Shown here: positions 31,664-40,859 of the stretch, in pieces
How the letters are laid out: every line of letters begins with the position of its first letter
Numbering within the stretch: position 1 is the first letter of the stretch
Source: JBBRHF01 sp038223055
GTDB taxonomy: Bacteria; Actinomycetota; Actinomycetes; JACCUZ01
Assembly (NCBI GenBank): GCA_038223055.1
Contig: JBBRHF010000006.1
Location: forward strand, 1-46,689
Direction: 5' to 3'
Length of the DNA stretch: 46,689 nt
Program-made: the position numbers and the translations under genes
The notes under the pieces: generated by a model
Databases searched by the model: none
What the model saw: only the letters and a program-made list of their open reading frames with translations
What the model was told of the DNA's origin: nothing

Positions 31664-33436
31664 ATGTCCGAACAGGTGACCGGAGCGAAGAGCGTGGTCC
31701 TCTCGTTGGAGGCTGCCGGCGTAGAGACGGTCTTCGGCATCCCGGGCGGGGCAATCCTGCCGCTCTACGACCCGCTGATGGACTCCACCCAGATCCGGCA
31801 CATCCTGGTGCGCCACGAGCAGGGCGCCGGGCACGCGGCCGAGGGATACGCGACCGCCACCGGCCGCGTCGGCGTGTGCATGGCCACCAGCGGGCCCGGC
31901 GCCACCAACCTGGTCACCCCCCTGGCCGACGCCTACATGGACTCGGTGCCGATCGTGGCCGTGACCGGGCAGGTGCCCAGCGGCGCCATCGGCACCGACG
32001 CCTTCCAGGAGGCCGACATCCGGGGCATCACGATGCCCATCACCAAGCACAACTACCTCGTCACCGACCCGAGCCAGATCCCCCGCACGATCGCCGAGGC
32101 GTTCCACATCGCCGCGACGGGCCGTCCCGGCCCGGTGCTCGTGGACGTGTCGAAGGATGCGCTGCAGGCGCTCACGACGTTCGAGTGGCCCACGACGCTG
32201 GACCTGCCCGGCTATCGCCCGGTCGGGCGACCGCACGCCAAGCAGATCCGCGAGGCCGCGCGGCTGATGAGCGAGTCGCGCCGCCCGGTGCTCTATGTCG
32301 GCGGCGGTGTGCTCAAGTCCCGGGCCTGGGCCGAGCTTCGGGTCCTGGCCGAGCTCACCGGCATCCCTGTCGTCACGACCCTGATGGCTCGGGGGGCCTT
32401 CCCCGACAGCCACCCCCAGCACCTCGGGATGCCGGGCATGCACGGCACCATGTCGGCTGTCACTGCCTTGCAGAAGTCCGACCTGCTGGTGTGCCTCGGC
32501 GCGCGGTTCGACGACCGGGTGACCGGCAAGCTGTCCACGTTCGCCCCTGGCGCCAAGGTCATCCATGCCGACATCGACCCGGCCGAGATCTCCAAGAACC
32601 GCACCGCCGATGTGCCGATCGTCGGCGACTGCCGCGAAGTGATCGCCGACCTGTCGGTCGCCGTCCGGGCCGAGCAGGACGCCGGGCGACGGGGTGACTA
32701 CGCCGGCTGGTGGCGTCAGATCCACACCTGGCTGGCCACCTACCCGCTGGGCTACGAGGCGCCCGAGGACGGGTCCCTGGCGCCGCAGTATGTCATCGAG
32801 CGGCTGGGCCAGATCGCCGGGCCCGATGCCCTCTACGTGGCCGGGGTCGGCCAGCACCAGATGTGGGCGGCCCAGTTCATCTCCTACGAGAATCCCAACA
32901 CCTGGCTCAACTCCGGCGGCCTCGGCACGATGGGCTACGCCGTGCCGGCGGCGATGGGCGCCAAGGCAGGGCGCCCCGACGCGACGGTCTGGGCGATCGA
33001 CGGCGACGGCTGCTTCCAGATGACCAACCAGGAACTCGCGACCTGCGCGATCAACAACATCCCGATCAAGGTGGCCATCATCAACAACGGCGCTCTGGGC
33101 ATGGTGCGCCAGTGGCAGACCCTGTTCTACAACTCGCGCTACAGCAACACCACCCTGCGCGGGGCGACGGGCAGCGCCGAGCAGGTCGAACGCATCCCCG
33201 ACTTCGTCAAGCTGGCCGAGGCCTACGGCTGCATCGGGCTGCGCTGCGAGACCAAGGAGGACGTCGACCCCACGATCAACAAGGCGATGGAGATCAACGA
33301 CCGCCCGGTGGTGGTGGACTTCACCGTGCACACCGACGCGATGGTCTGGCCCATGGTCCCGGCGGGTCTGAGCAACGACCAGATCCAGATCGCCCGAGAC
33401 ACCGCCCCGGTGTGGGACGCGCGGGACGACGCATGA
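31664..33436 (+). CDS. ilvB: Acetohydroxyacid synthase large subunit
   Basis: ThDP-dependent enzyme making acetolactate or acetohydroxybutyrate; 590 residues. The catalytic Glu52 is in LVRHEQGAGHAAEGYA, the FAD/central domain is present, and the ThDP motif is GDGCFQMTNQELATCAINNI. ATG follows AGAGGA. First gene of ilvBNC, behind a Val-rich leader peptide and terminator. Its stop overlaps the ilvN start (ATGA). Confidence 0.98.
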   Translation: MSEQVTGAKSVVLSLEAAGVETVFGIPGGAILPLYDPLMDSTQIRHILVRHEQGAGHAAEGYATATGRVGVCMATSGPGATNLVTPLADAYMDSVPIVAVTGQVPSGAIGTDAFQEADIRGITMPITKHNYLVTDPSQIPRTIAEAFHIAATGRPGPVLVDVSKDALQALTTFEWPTTLDLPGYRPVGRPHAKQIREAARLMSESRRPVLYVGGGVLKSRAWAELRVLAELTGIPVVTTLMARGAFPDSHPQHLGMPGMHGTMSAVTALQKSDLLVCLGARFDDRVTGKLSTFAPGAKVIHADIDPAEISKNRTADVPIVGDCREVIADLSVAVRAEQDAGRRGDYAGWWRQIHTWLATYPLGYEAPEDGSLAPQYVIERLGQIAGPDALYVAGVGQHQMWAAQFISYENPNTWLNSGGLGTMGYAVPAAMGAKAGRPDATVWAIDGDGCFQMTNQELATCAINNIPIKVAIINNGALGMVRQWQTLFYNSRYSNTTLRGATGSAEQVERIPDFVKLAEAYGCIGLRCETKEDVDPTINKAMEINDRPVVVDFTVHTDAMVWPMVPAGLSNDQIQIARDTAPVWDARDDA

Positions 33437-33966
33437 GCCGGCACACGCTCTCGGTCCTGGTCGAGAACAAGCCCGGGGTCCTGGCTCGGATCGCGGGCCT
33501 GTTCGCCCGGCGCGGGTTCAACATCGACTCGCTGGCCGTGGGTCCCACCGAGGACGACGACGTCTCGCGGATGACGATCGTGGTCAACGTCGAGGACCTC
33601 CCGCTCGAGCAGGTCACCAAGCAGCTGAACAAGCTGATCGAGGTCATCAAGATCGTCGAGCTGGACCCGACGGCGTCGGTCCAGCGGGAGCTGATGCTGG
33701 TCAAGGTCGCGGCCGACCGGGCCTCGCGTTCCCACATCCTCGAGACGGTCCAGCTCTTCCGCGCCAAGGTCGTCGACGTCGCCCCCGACGCGGTGACGAT
33801 CGAGGCGACCGGCAACACCGACAAGCTCGACGCGCTGCTTCGCGTGCTCGAGCCGTTCGGCATCCGCGAGCTCGTCCAGTCGGGCATGGTCGCCGTCGGC
33901 CGCGGCGCGCGGGCCATCTCCGACCGCAGCACCCGCAGCTCCCAGGTGACCGCTCTTCCCCGCTGA
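33433..33966 (+). CDS. ilvN: Acetohydroxyacid synthase small (regulatory) subunit
   Basis: 177 residues with an N-terminal ACT domain (HTLSVLVENKPGVLARIAGL, FARRGFNIDSLAVG) that binds Val for feedback inhibition, and a C-terminal ALS_ss domain (RELMLVKVAADRASRSHILE, TGNTDKLDALLRVLEPFGIR). Starts within the ilvB stop codon, as expected for a stoichiometric partner. Confidence 0.98.
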   Translation: MSRHTLSVLVENKPGVLARIAGLFARRGFNIDSLAVGPTEDDDVSRMTIVVNVEDLPLEQVTKQLNKLIEVIKIVELDPTASVQRELMLVKVAADRASRSHILETVQLFRAKVVDVAPDAVTIEATGNTDKLDALLRVLEPFGIRELVQSGMVAVGRGARAISDRSTRSSQVTALPR

Positions 33967-34004
33967 CCCAAGAAACGTCCGCCGTACGACGAGAGGAACC
34001 ACCC

Positions 34005-35003
34005 GTGGCCGAGATGTTCTACGACGACGATGCCGACCTGTCGGTGATCCAGGCCCGCAACGTCGCGGTCCTCGGCTACGGCAGCCAGGGGCACGCCCAC
34101 GCGCTGTCGCTGCGAGACTCCGGCGTCGACGTACGCGTCGGCCTGCCCGTGGGTTCCAAGAGCAGGCCGCGCGCCGAGACCGAGGGGCTGCGCGTGGTCA
34201 CCCCGTTCGAGGCCTGCGAGGAGGCCGACCTGGTCATGGTCCTCGCGCCGGACCCGGTGCAGCGGACGCTGTTCACCGAGGCCATCGAGCCCAACCTCGT
34301 TGACGGGGACGCCCTGTTCTTCGGCCACGGCCTGAACATCCGCTTCGACCTGATCAAGCCGCCCGCCGGGGTCGACGTGTGCATGGTCGCCCCCAAGGGG
34401 CCGGGTCACCTGGTGCGGCGCCAGTTCGTCGACGGCCGCGGCGTGCCCGTGCTCGTGGCCGTCGAGCAGGACCCGACCGGCACCGCCTGGCCGCTGGTCG
34501 TGTCCTACGCCAAGGCCATCGGCGGCACCCGCGCGGGCGCGATCAAGACCACGTTCACCGAGGAGACGGAGACCGACCTGTTCGGCGAGCAGGCGGTGCT
34601 GTGCGGGGGCCTGTCCGAGCTGATCAAGGCCGGCTTCGAGACCCTCGTCGGCGCGGGCTACCAGCCCGAGGTCGCCTACTTCGAGTGCCTGCACGAGGTC
34701 AAGCTCATCGTCGACCTGATGTATGAGGGCGGCATCTCCAAGATGTACTGGTCGGTGTCGGAGACCGCGGAGTACGGCGGCTACACCCGCGGCCCGCGGC
34801 TGGTCACCGACCAGACCAAGGCCGAGATGCGCACGATCCTGGGCGAGATCACCGACGGCACGTTCGCCAAGGAGTGGATGGCCGAGTACGACGCGGGCCT
34901 GCCCAACTACAAGCGCTACTACCAGGAGCACGTCGACCACCCCATCGAGGTCACCGGGCGGGCGCTGCGCCCGCTGATGAGCTGGATCAGCGAGGACGAG
35001 TAG
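34005..35003 (+). CDS. ilvC: Ketol-acid reductoisomerase
   Basis: NADPH- and Mg-dependent enzyme that isomerises and reduces acetohydroxyacids; 332 residues, class I length. The Rossmann motif is AVLGYGSQGHAHALSLRDSG, the catalytic region APKGPGHLVRRQFVDGRGVP, and the C-terminal knotted domain has TETDLFGEQAVLCGGLSELI and VAYFECLHEVKLIVDLMYEG. GTG 34005 has GAGAGGAACC upstream, 38 nt after ilvN, so it is part of the ilvBNC operon. Confidence 0.98.
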   Translation: MAEMFYDDDADLSVIQARNVAVLGYGSQGHAHALSLRDSGVDVRVGLPVGSKSRPRAETEGLRVVTPFEACEEADLVMVLAPDPVQRTLFTEAIEPNLVDGDALFFGHGLNIRFDLIKPPAGVDVCMVAPKGPGHLVRRQFVDGRGVPVLVAVEQDPTGTAWPLVVSYAKAIGGTRAGAIKTTFTEETETDLFGEQAVLCGGLSELIKAGFETLVGAGYQPEVAYFECLHEVKLIVDLMYEGGISKMYWSVSETAEYGGYTRGPRLVTDQTKAEMRTILGEITDGTFAKEWMAEYDAGLPNYKRYYQEHVDHPIEVTGRALRPLMSWISEDE

Positions 35004-35019
35004 TGGCCTGCCGAATCGC

Positions 35020-35025
35020 TAGGCT
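35020..35025 (+). promoter_or_regulatory. -10 element of serA
   Basis: TAGGCT six bases before GTG 35032, so serA probably has its own leaderless promoter in addition to read-through from ilvC. Confidence 0.6.
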
Positions 35026-35031
35026 TGAGGG

Positions 35032-36621
35032 GTGACCCGCCCCGTCGTACTCATCGCCGAAGAGCTCTCTCCCGCCACCATCGAGGCCCTCGGGCTCGAT
35101 TTCGAGGTCCGTCACTGCGACGGCGCCGACCGGCCCGCGCTGCTCCGCGCCATCGTCGACGCCGACGCGCTGCTGGTGCGCAGCGCGACCCGGGTCGACG
35201 CCGAGGCCTTCGCCGCCGCCGCTCGGCTGCGCGTCGTGGCCCGCGCCGGGGTGGGCCTGGACAACGTCGATGTCCGCGCCGCGACGCAGGCCGGGGTCAT
35301 GGTCGTCAACGCGCCGATGTCCAACATCATCAGCGCCGCCGAGCTCGCCGTCGGCCTGCTCATCGCGGCGGCCCGCCACATCCCCGCGGCCGGGGCGGCG
35401 CTGAAACGGGGACAGTGGCAGCGCAGCAAGTTCACCGGGATCGAGCTCTACGAGAAGACCGCCGGGATCGTCGGTCTCGGCCGGGTCGGCGTCCTGGTCG
35501 CGCACCGGCTGGCCGCCTTCGGCATGCACGTCATCGCCTACGACCCCTACGTCGCCCCGGCCCGGGCCGCCCAGCTGGGCGTCCGGCTGGTCCCTCTCGA
35601 CGAGCTGCTGGCGTCCAGCGACGCGATCTCGGTGCACCTGCCCAAGACGCCGGAGACGGTGGGGCTGATCGGCCCCGACCAGTTCGCCCTGGTGAAGCCG
35701 ACGGTGATCGTGGTCAACGCCGCCCGTGGCGGCATCGTCGACGAGCACGCGCTCTACGTCGCCCTCAAGGAGAGCCGGGTCGGCGCCGCCGGCCTGGACG
35801 TCTTCGACTCCGAGCCGTGCACCGACTCCCCGCTGTTCGAGTTCGACCAGGTGGTCGCGACGCCCCATCTGGGCGCCAGCACCGCCGAGGCGCAAGAGAA
35901 GGCCGGCATCGCCGTGGCCCGTTCGGTGCGCCTCGCGCTGGCGGGCGAGCTGGTCCCGGACGCGGTCAACGTGCAGGGCGGGGTGATCGCCGAGGACGTC
36001 CGTCCGGGCATCCCGCTGGCCGAGAAGCTCGGCCGGGTGTTCACCGGGCTCGCCGGCACCAGCCCGGCGCAGCTCGACGTCGAGATCCGCGGTGAGATCA
36101 CCGCCCACGACGTGCGGGTCCTGGAGCTGGCCGCCCTCAAGGGACTGTTTCAGGACGTCGTGCAGGACGCCGTGTCCTACGTCAACGCACCGCTCATCGC
36201 CGCCGAGCGCGGCGTGTCGGTGCGGCTGACCACCGATCCCGACTCGCCGGACTTCCGCAACCTCGTGACGCTGCGCGGCTGCCTCGCCGACGGAAGCCAG
36301 GTGTCGGTCTCGGGCACGCTCACCGGTCCGCGCCAGGTCGAGAAGCTGGTCGAGATCGACGGCTTCGAGCTCGAGGTCGAGCTTTCGGACCACATGGCGG
36401 TGTTCCGCTACGAGGACCGCCCCGGCATCGTCGGCACCGTCGGCCAACTGCTCGGCGGCGCCGGGGTCAACATCGCCGGGATGCAGGTCAGCCGGGACCG
36501 CAAGGGCGGTCACGCCCTGGTCGCCATGGCGGTCGACGGCGCGATCCCCGCGGAGCTGCTGGACGAGATCGTCTCGGCGATCGGCGCCGCCAGCGCCCGC
36601 CAGGTCGACCTGTCCGAGTGA
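35032..36621 (+). CDS. serA: D-3-phosphoglycerate dehydrogenase
   Basis: First enzyme of serine synthesis; 529 residues, the long actinobacterial form. The NAD-binding motif is GIVGLGRVGVLVAHRLAAFG, active-site Arg is in VNAARGGIVDE and His in VATPHLGASTAEAQ. An intervening (ASB) domain and a C-terminal ACT domain follow (HMAVFRYEDRPGIVGTVGQL to VAMAVDGAIP), the serine feedback site. Position between ilvC and leuB is common in this group. Confidence 0.98.
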   Translation: MTRPVVLIAEELSPATIEALGLDFEVRHCDGADRPALLRAIVDADALLVRSATRVDAEAFAAAARLRVVARAGVGLDNVDVRAATQAGVMVVNAPMSNIISAAELAVGLLIAAARHIPAAGAALKRGQWQRSKFTGIELYEKTAGIVGLGRVGVLVAHRLAAFGMHVIAYDPYVAPARAAQLGVRLVPLDELLASSDAISVHLPKTPETVGLIGPDQFALVKPTVIVVNAARGGIVDEHALYVALKESRVGAAGLDVFDSEPCTDSPLFEFDQVVATPHLGASTAEAQEKAGIAVARSVRLALAGELVPDAVNVQGGVIAEDVRPGIPLAEKLGRVFTGLAGTSPAQLDVEIRGEITAHDVRVLELAALKGLFQDVVQDAVSYVNAPLIAAERGVSVRLTTDPDSPDFRNLVTLRGCLADGSQVSVSGTLTGPRQVEKLVEIDGFELEVELSDHMAVFRYEDRPGIVGTVGQLLGGAGVNIAGMQVSRDRKGGHALVAMAVDGAIPAELLDEIVSAIGAASARQVDLSE

Positions 36622-36669
36622 CAGGGGCCAGTCCGTGAGACCTGTTCGCTCGGGGGTCGGCGCGCGGCC

Positions 36670-36675
36670 TAGCCT
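36670..36675 (+). promoter_or_regulatory. -10 element of leuB
   Basis: TAGCCT six bases before the leuB ATG (leaderless pattern). Confidence 0.6.
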
Positions 36676-36681
36676 GCGCCA

Positions 36682-37728
36682 ATGAATGCCCCCAGCCGCA
36701 GCATCCGCCTCGCCGTCATCGGCGGCGACGGCATTGGCCCCGAGATCACCGCAGAGGCGCTGCGCGTGCTCGACGCGGTCCTGCCGGCCTACGACGCCAA
36801 GCTCGACCCGACCGACTACGACCTCGGTGCGCGGCGCTGGCACGCGACGGGCGAGACGCTGCCCGACTCGGTGCTCGACGAGTTGCGCGGGCAGGACGCG
36901 ATCCTGCTCGGCGCAGTCGGCGACCCGCAGGTGCCCAGTGGGGTTCTCGAGCGGGGCCTGCTGCTGAAGCTGCGGTTCGCCCTGGACCACCACGTCAACC
37001 TTCGCCCGGCCAGGCTCTATCCGGGCGTCACGTCCCCGCTGGGGCCGCACGACATCGACTTCGTCGTGGTCCGCGAGGGCACCGAGGGTCCTTACGTCGG
37101 CAACGGCGGTTCCGTCCGCCGGGGCACCCCCCACGAGATCGCGACGGAGGTGAGCGTCAACACGGCGTACGGCGTGGAACGGGTCGTCCGCGACGCCTTC
37201 GGGCGGGCGAGGTCCCGGCCGCACCAGCACCTGACGCTGGTGCACAAGACCAACGTGCTGGTCCACGCCGGGGACCTGTGGGCACGCACCTTCGCAACCG
37301 TGGCGGCGGAGTTCCCCGAGGTCACGACCGACTACCTGCACGTCGACGCCGCGACGATCTTCATGGTGACCCAGCCCGAGCGGTTCGACGTCGTGGTCAC
37401 CGACAACCTGTTCGGCGACATCCTCACCGACCTCGCCGCGGCCGTGACCGGGGGCATCGGGCTGGCGGCCAGCGGCAACCTGGACCCGAGCCGCGCCAAC
37501 CCCTCGATGTTCGAGCCGGTGCACGGCTCCGCACCCGACATCGCCGGCACCGGCGTGGCCGACCCGACCGCGGCCATCCTGTCCGCGGCGCTGCTGCTCG
37601 ACCACCTGCTGCTGCCCGAGGCAGCCGCCCGGGTCGAGGCCGCGGTGGCAGCCGACCTCGCCGAGCGGGGCGGGGCCCCGCGAGCTACCCGCGAGATCGG
37701 CGACGCCGTGCTCGCACGCCTCCCGTGA
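36682..37728 (+). CDS. leuB: 3-isopropylmalate dehydrogenase
   Basis: NAD-dependent decarboxylating dehydrogenase of leucine synthesis; 348 residues. IGGDGIGPEITAEALRVLDA, DFVVVREGTEGPYVGNGGSV, VHKTNVLVHAGDLWARTFAT, VTDNLFGDILTDLAAAVTGG and SMFEPVHGSAPDIAGTGVAD cover the NAD, substrate and metal sites. ATG set by TAGCCT six bases upstream. leuA, leuC and leuD are not in the window. Confidence 0.97.
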   Translation: MNAPSRSIRLAVIGGDGIGPEITAEALRVLDAVLPAYDAKLDPTDYDLGARRWHATGETLPDSVLDELRGQDAILLGAVGDPQVPSGVLERGLLLKLRFALDHHVNLRPARLYPGVTSPLGPHDIDFVVVREGTEGPYVGNGGSVRRGTPHEIATEVSVNTAYGVERVVRDAFGRARSRPHQHLTLVHKTNVLVHAGDLWARTFATVAAEFPEVTTDYLHVDAATIFMVTQPERFDVVVTDNLFGDILTDLAAAVTGGIGLAASGNLDPSRANPSMFEPVHGSAPDIAGTGVADPTAAILSAALLLDHLLLPEAAARVEAAVAADLAERGGAPRATREIGDAVLARLP

Positions 37729-37744
37729 GCTAGCCCTCAGCGCG

Positions 37745-37936
37745 TCAGTCGACGCTGCCGCGGGGCACGACCCATGCGTGGGGTTGACCGGTGACCGCCG
37801 CGATGTGCTCGAAGTCGCCGTCGTAGTGCACGATGACCGCGCCGTGATGCTCGGCGATCGCTGCGGTGAGCACATCCATGACTCCGGCCGCCCGATGGTG
37901 CCGGCGCGTCGCCGCGACGCTCAAAGAAGTCTGCTT
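37745..37936 (-). pseudogene. C-terminal remnant of a VapC-like PIN-domain toxin
   Basis: On the minus strand a frame reads AATRRHHRAAGVMDVLTAAI, then EHHGAVIVHYDGDFEHIAAV and TGQPHAWVVPRGSVD before a stop. This is the end of a PIN-domain nuclease of the VapC type (metal-site DxDF and the Pro-Arg-Gly-Ser tail). The first half of the domain is absent; the sequence runs into the ilvE promoter. No antitoxin is present. ATG 37879 could give a 44-residue product, but it would be inactive. Confidence 0.75.
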
Positions 37937-37960
37937 CTGGGGTCAGCGGCGCCCGTCCGC

Positions 37961-37966
37961 TACCGT
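37961..37966 (+). promoter_or_regulatory. -10 element of ilvE
   Basis: TACCGT six bases before the ilvE ATG. Confidence 0.6.
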
Positions 37967-37972
37967 CGGAGC

Positions 37973-39064
37973 ATGTCCGACGACCTGACGTTCAAGTTCG
38001 CCCCCGCAGTCGCGCGCCGCACCGACCAGGAGCGGCTTGGCCTGCTCGAGGCCCCCGGCTTCGGCCAGGTGTTCACCGACCACATGGTGACGGTGCGCTA
38101 TGACCCCGACCGTGGCTGGCACGACGGCCGGGTCGGCGCCTACGAGCCGATCTCGCTCGACCCGGCGACCTCGGCGCTGCACTACGGGCAGTCGATCTTC
38201 GAGGGCCTCAAGGCCTACGCCCAGCCGGACGGGTCGATCGCGACCTTCCGTCCCGACCAGAACGCCGCCCGGTTCCAGCGCTCCGCGCGCCGCTTGGCCA
38301 TGGCCGAGCTGCCGGGCGCGGTGTTCCTCGACTCGATCCGCCGGCTGGTCGAGGTCGACCGCGACTGGGTGCCGACCAAGCCGGGGGAGGCGCTCTACCT
38401 TCGCCCGCTGGAGTTCGCCACCGACCCCTACCTCGGGGTGCGTCCGTCGCAGAGCTACATTTTCTTGCTGATCGCCTCCCCGGCCGGCAACTACTTCCCC
38501 GGCGGGGTGCACCCGGTCACGGTCTGGCTCTCGACCGAATACGTCCGCGCCGCTCCCGGCGGCACCGGCGAGGCCAAATGTGCGGGCAACTACGCCGCCT
38601 CCCTCATCGCCCAGGCCAGGGCAGCCGAGCAGGGTTGCGACCAGGTCGTCTGGCTCGACGCGGTGGAGCACACCTACGTCGAGGAGATGGGGGGCATGAA
38701 CCTGTACTTCGTCTTCGCCGACGGCCGCCTGCTCACCCCGGCGCTGACCGGCACGCTGCTCCCGGGCGTCACCCGCGACTCGATCCTCACCCTCGGCGCC
38801 GACCTCGGGTTCGAGGTCGAGGAGGGGCGCATCTCGACCGAGGATTGGGCGGCCGGGTGCGCCGACGGCTCGATCACGGAGGTGTTCGCGTGCGGCACCG
38901 CCGCCGTGGTCACCCCCGTCGGGCAGGTCCGGCACGCCCACGGCGGTTTCGCGGTGGCCGACGGCCAGTCCGGTGCGACGACCATGAAGATCCGGGAGGC
39001 TCTGCTCGGTGTCCAGCAGGGCACCGCGCCCGACCCGCACGGCTGGATGCATCGACTGGTGTGA
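37973..39064 (+). CDS. ilvE: Branched-chain amino acid aminotransferase
   Basis: PLP fold-type IV transaminase for Val, Leu and Ile; 363 residues. ALHYGQSIFEGLKAYAQPDG, YLRPLEFATDPYLGVRPS, the PLP-Lys segment GTGEAKCAGNYAASLIAQAR and EVFACGTAAVVTPVGQ are all present. ATG 37973 is six bases after TACCGT. An upstream open stretch antisense to the vapC remnant is not part of the protein. Confidence 0.97.
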   Translation: MSDDLTFKFAPAVARRTDQERLGLLEAPGFGQVFTDHMVTVRYDPDRGWHDGRVGAYEPISLDPATSALHYGQSIFEGLKAYAQPDGSIATFRPDQNAARFQRSARRLAMAELPGAVFLDSIRRLVEVDRDWVPTKPGEALYLRPLEFATDPYLGVRPSQSYIFLLIASPAGNYFPGGVHPVTVWLSTEYVRAAPGGTGEAKCAGNYAASLIAQARAAEQGCDQVVWLDAVEHTYVEEMGGMNLYFVFADGRLLTPALTGTLLPGVTRDSILTLGADLGFEVEEGRISTEDWAAGCADGSITEVFACGTAAVVTPVGQVRHAHGGFAVADGQSGATTMKIREALLGVQQGTAPDPHGWMHRLV

Positions 39065-39133
39065 CCCGCCCGCCCAGTTCCGCATGGCGAGACGGGCTTC
39101 CACTTGCCGGACAATCCTGGGAGGGTCCTCTTC

Positions 39134-39169
39134 ATGTCCGTCCTCGGCATTATTCCGGCGGCGCGCTAG
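39134..39169 (+). CDS. cimA leader peptide (Val, Leu, Ile codons)
   Basis: Eleven codons reading MSVLGIIPAAR, with GGGAGG nine bases upstream. It holds one Val, one Leu and two consecutive Ile codons and ends just before two competing hairpins and an intrinsic terminator. This is the form of a ribosome-stalling attenuator that would sense isoleucine (and branched-chain) supply for citramalate synthase. Confidence 0.8.
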   Translation: MSVLGIIPAAR

Positions 39170-39221
39170 CCAGGTCATCGGCCAGCGCGCAGACCTCCCG
39201 CGATTCGCGGGGGGTCTTTTT
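39161..39221 (+). terminator. cimA attenuator
   Basis: Hairpin 1: GCGCGCTAGCC (39161-39171) with GGCCAGCGCGC (39180-39190), one mismatch. Terminator: AGACCTCCCGCG (39191-39202) with CGCGGGGGGTCT (39206-39217), 12 pairs including one G-T, then five T. Alternative: AGGTC (39172-39176) can pair with GACCT (39192-39196), which would break the terminator. It ends 18 nt before cimA. Confidence 0.85.
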
Positions 39222-39239
39222 GTTTGGAGAGCCCCCCAC

Positions 39240-40847
39240 ATGACCACCTTCGATGACCACCCGCACACGACCACTGACGCGTTCCACGTCTACGACACGA
39301 CGCTGCGTGACGGCGCCCAGCAAGAGGGTCTGACCCTCTCAGTTGCCGACAAGCTGGCGATCGCGCGTCACCTCGACGACCTCGGCGTGGGGTTCATCGA
39401 GGGTGGCTGGCCGGGGGCCGTCCCCAAGGACACCGAGTTCTTCCGCCGAGCCCGGACCGAGCTTCACCTCGAGAACGCAACGCTCGCCGCGTTCGGCGCG
39501 ACCCGCCGACCCGGTGCCAAGGCCGCCGACGACCCCATGGTGGCCGCGTTGCGTGACTCCGGCGCGGCGGTCGTGACCCTTGTCGCCAAGAGTCACGACC
39601 GCCACGTCGAGCTGGCGCTGCGCACCACCCTGGCGGAGAACCTGGCCATGGTGCGCGACACCGTGTCCCACCTGCGGGCCGAGGGGCAGCGGGTGTTCCT
39701 CGACGCCGAGCATTTCTTCGACGGGCACCGCAGCAACCCGTCCTACGCTCTCGAGGTTCTGCTCGCCGCCGTCGAGGCGGGCGCCGACGTCGTGGTGCTC
39801 TGCGACACCAACGGCGGGATGCTTCCGGTGCAGCTGGCCGAGGTCATCGCCGACGTGCGCGACCGGACCGGGGCCCGCCTGGGCATCCATTGCCACGACG
39901 ACACCGGCTGCGCCGTCGCCAACACGCTCACCGCGGTCGACGCGGGCGTCAGCCATGTGCAGGGCACCGCCAACGGCTACGGCGAGCGGGCCGGCAACGC
40001 CAACCTGTTCACCGTCGTGGCCAACCTCGAACTCAAGTCCGGGCGCCCGGTGCTCCCCGCCGGCCGGCTGGCCGAGATGGCCCGGGTGGCGCACGCCGTC
40101 TCGGCGGTCACCAATGTCGCCCCCAACCAGCACCAGCCCTACGTCGGGCACTCGGCGTTCGCCCACAAGGCCGGCCTGCACGCCAGCGCCGTGCGGGTCG
40201 ACCCGATGCTCTACCAGCACGTCGAGCCCGAGTCGGTCGGCAACGACATGCGGATGCTCGTCTCGGAGATGGCCGGTCGCTCGTCGGTGGCGGTCAAGGG
40301 TCGGCAGCTGGGCATGGAACTCTCCGCGGAGGTCGTCGAGACCGTCGTGGGACAGGTCAAGGAACGCGAGGCACGGGGCTGGACGTTCGAGGCGGCCGAC
40401 GCGTCCTTCGAGCTGCTGCTGCGCGACGCCGTGTCCGGCCAACGGCTGCGCCACTTCACCCTCGAGTCGTGGCGGGTGATCGTCGAGAACCGTCTCGACC
40501 GGCAGGTGGTCAGCGAGGCCACGGTCAAGCTGCTCGCCAAGGGGGAGCGGGTCGTGGCGACCGGCGAGGGCAATGGGCCGGTCAACGCCCTGGACCGGGC
40601 GCTGCGGTCGGCGCTGGAGCAGACCTACCCCGAGCTGGCCTCGCTGGACCTGCTCGACTACAAGGTGCGCATCGTCGAAGGGACCCACGGCACCGAGGCC
40701 GTCACCCGGGTGCTCGTGCAGACCGGCGACGAGGAGAGCGAGTGGGACACGGTCGGCGTGCACGAGAACGTCATCGAGGCCTCCTGGATGGCTCTGGAGG
40801 ACGCCGTGACGGTCGGCCTGCTGCGCCGGGGCTACGAGCTCCCCTGA
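39240..40847 (+). CDS. cimA: Citramalate synthase
   Basis: 535 residues, HMGL-like TIM barrel that condenses acetyl-CoA with pyruvate to (R)-citramalate, the threonine-independent route to 2-ketobutyrate for isoleucine. VYDTTLRDGAQQEGLTLSVA, DAEHFFDGHRSNPSYALEVL, GIHCHDDTGCAVANTLTAVD, and NQHQPYVGHSAFAHKAGLHA place it in the CimA branch rather than LeuA. The C-terminal LeuA-dimer/allosteric domain (about 420-530) is complete. ATG has GGAGAG nine bases upstream. Attenuator directly in front. Confidence 0.95.
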   Translation: MTTFDDHPHTTTDAFHVYDTTLRDGAQQEGLTLSVADKLAIARHLDDLGVGFIEGGWPGAVPKDTEFFRRARTELHLENATLAAFGATRRPGAKAADDPMVAALRDSGAAVVTLVAKSHDRHVELALRTTLAENLAMVRDTVSHLRAEGQRVFLDAEHFFDGHRSNPSYALEVLLAAVEAGADVVVLCDTNGGMLPVQLAEVIADVRDRTGARLGIHCHDDTGCAVANTLTAVDAGVSHVQGTANGYGERAGNANLFTVVANLELKSGRPVLPAGRLAEMARVAHAVSAVTNVAPNQHQPYVGHSAFAHKAGLHASAVRVDPMLYQHVEPESVGNDMRMLVSEMAGRSSVAVKGRQLGMELSAEVVETVVGQVKEREARGWTFEAADASFELLLRDAVSGQRLRHFTLESWRVIVENRLDRQVVSEATVKLLAKGERVVATGEGNGPVNALDRALRSALEQTYPELASLDLLDYKVRIVEGTHGTEAVTRVLVQTGDEESEWDTVGVHENVIEASWMALEDAVTVGLLRRGYELP

Positions 40848-40859
40848 TCCTGTGGCCAA

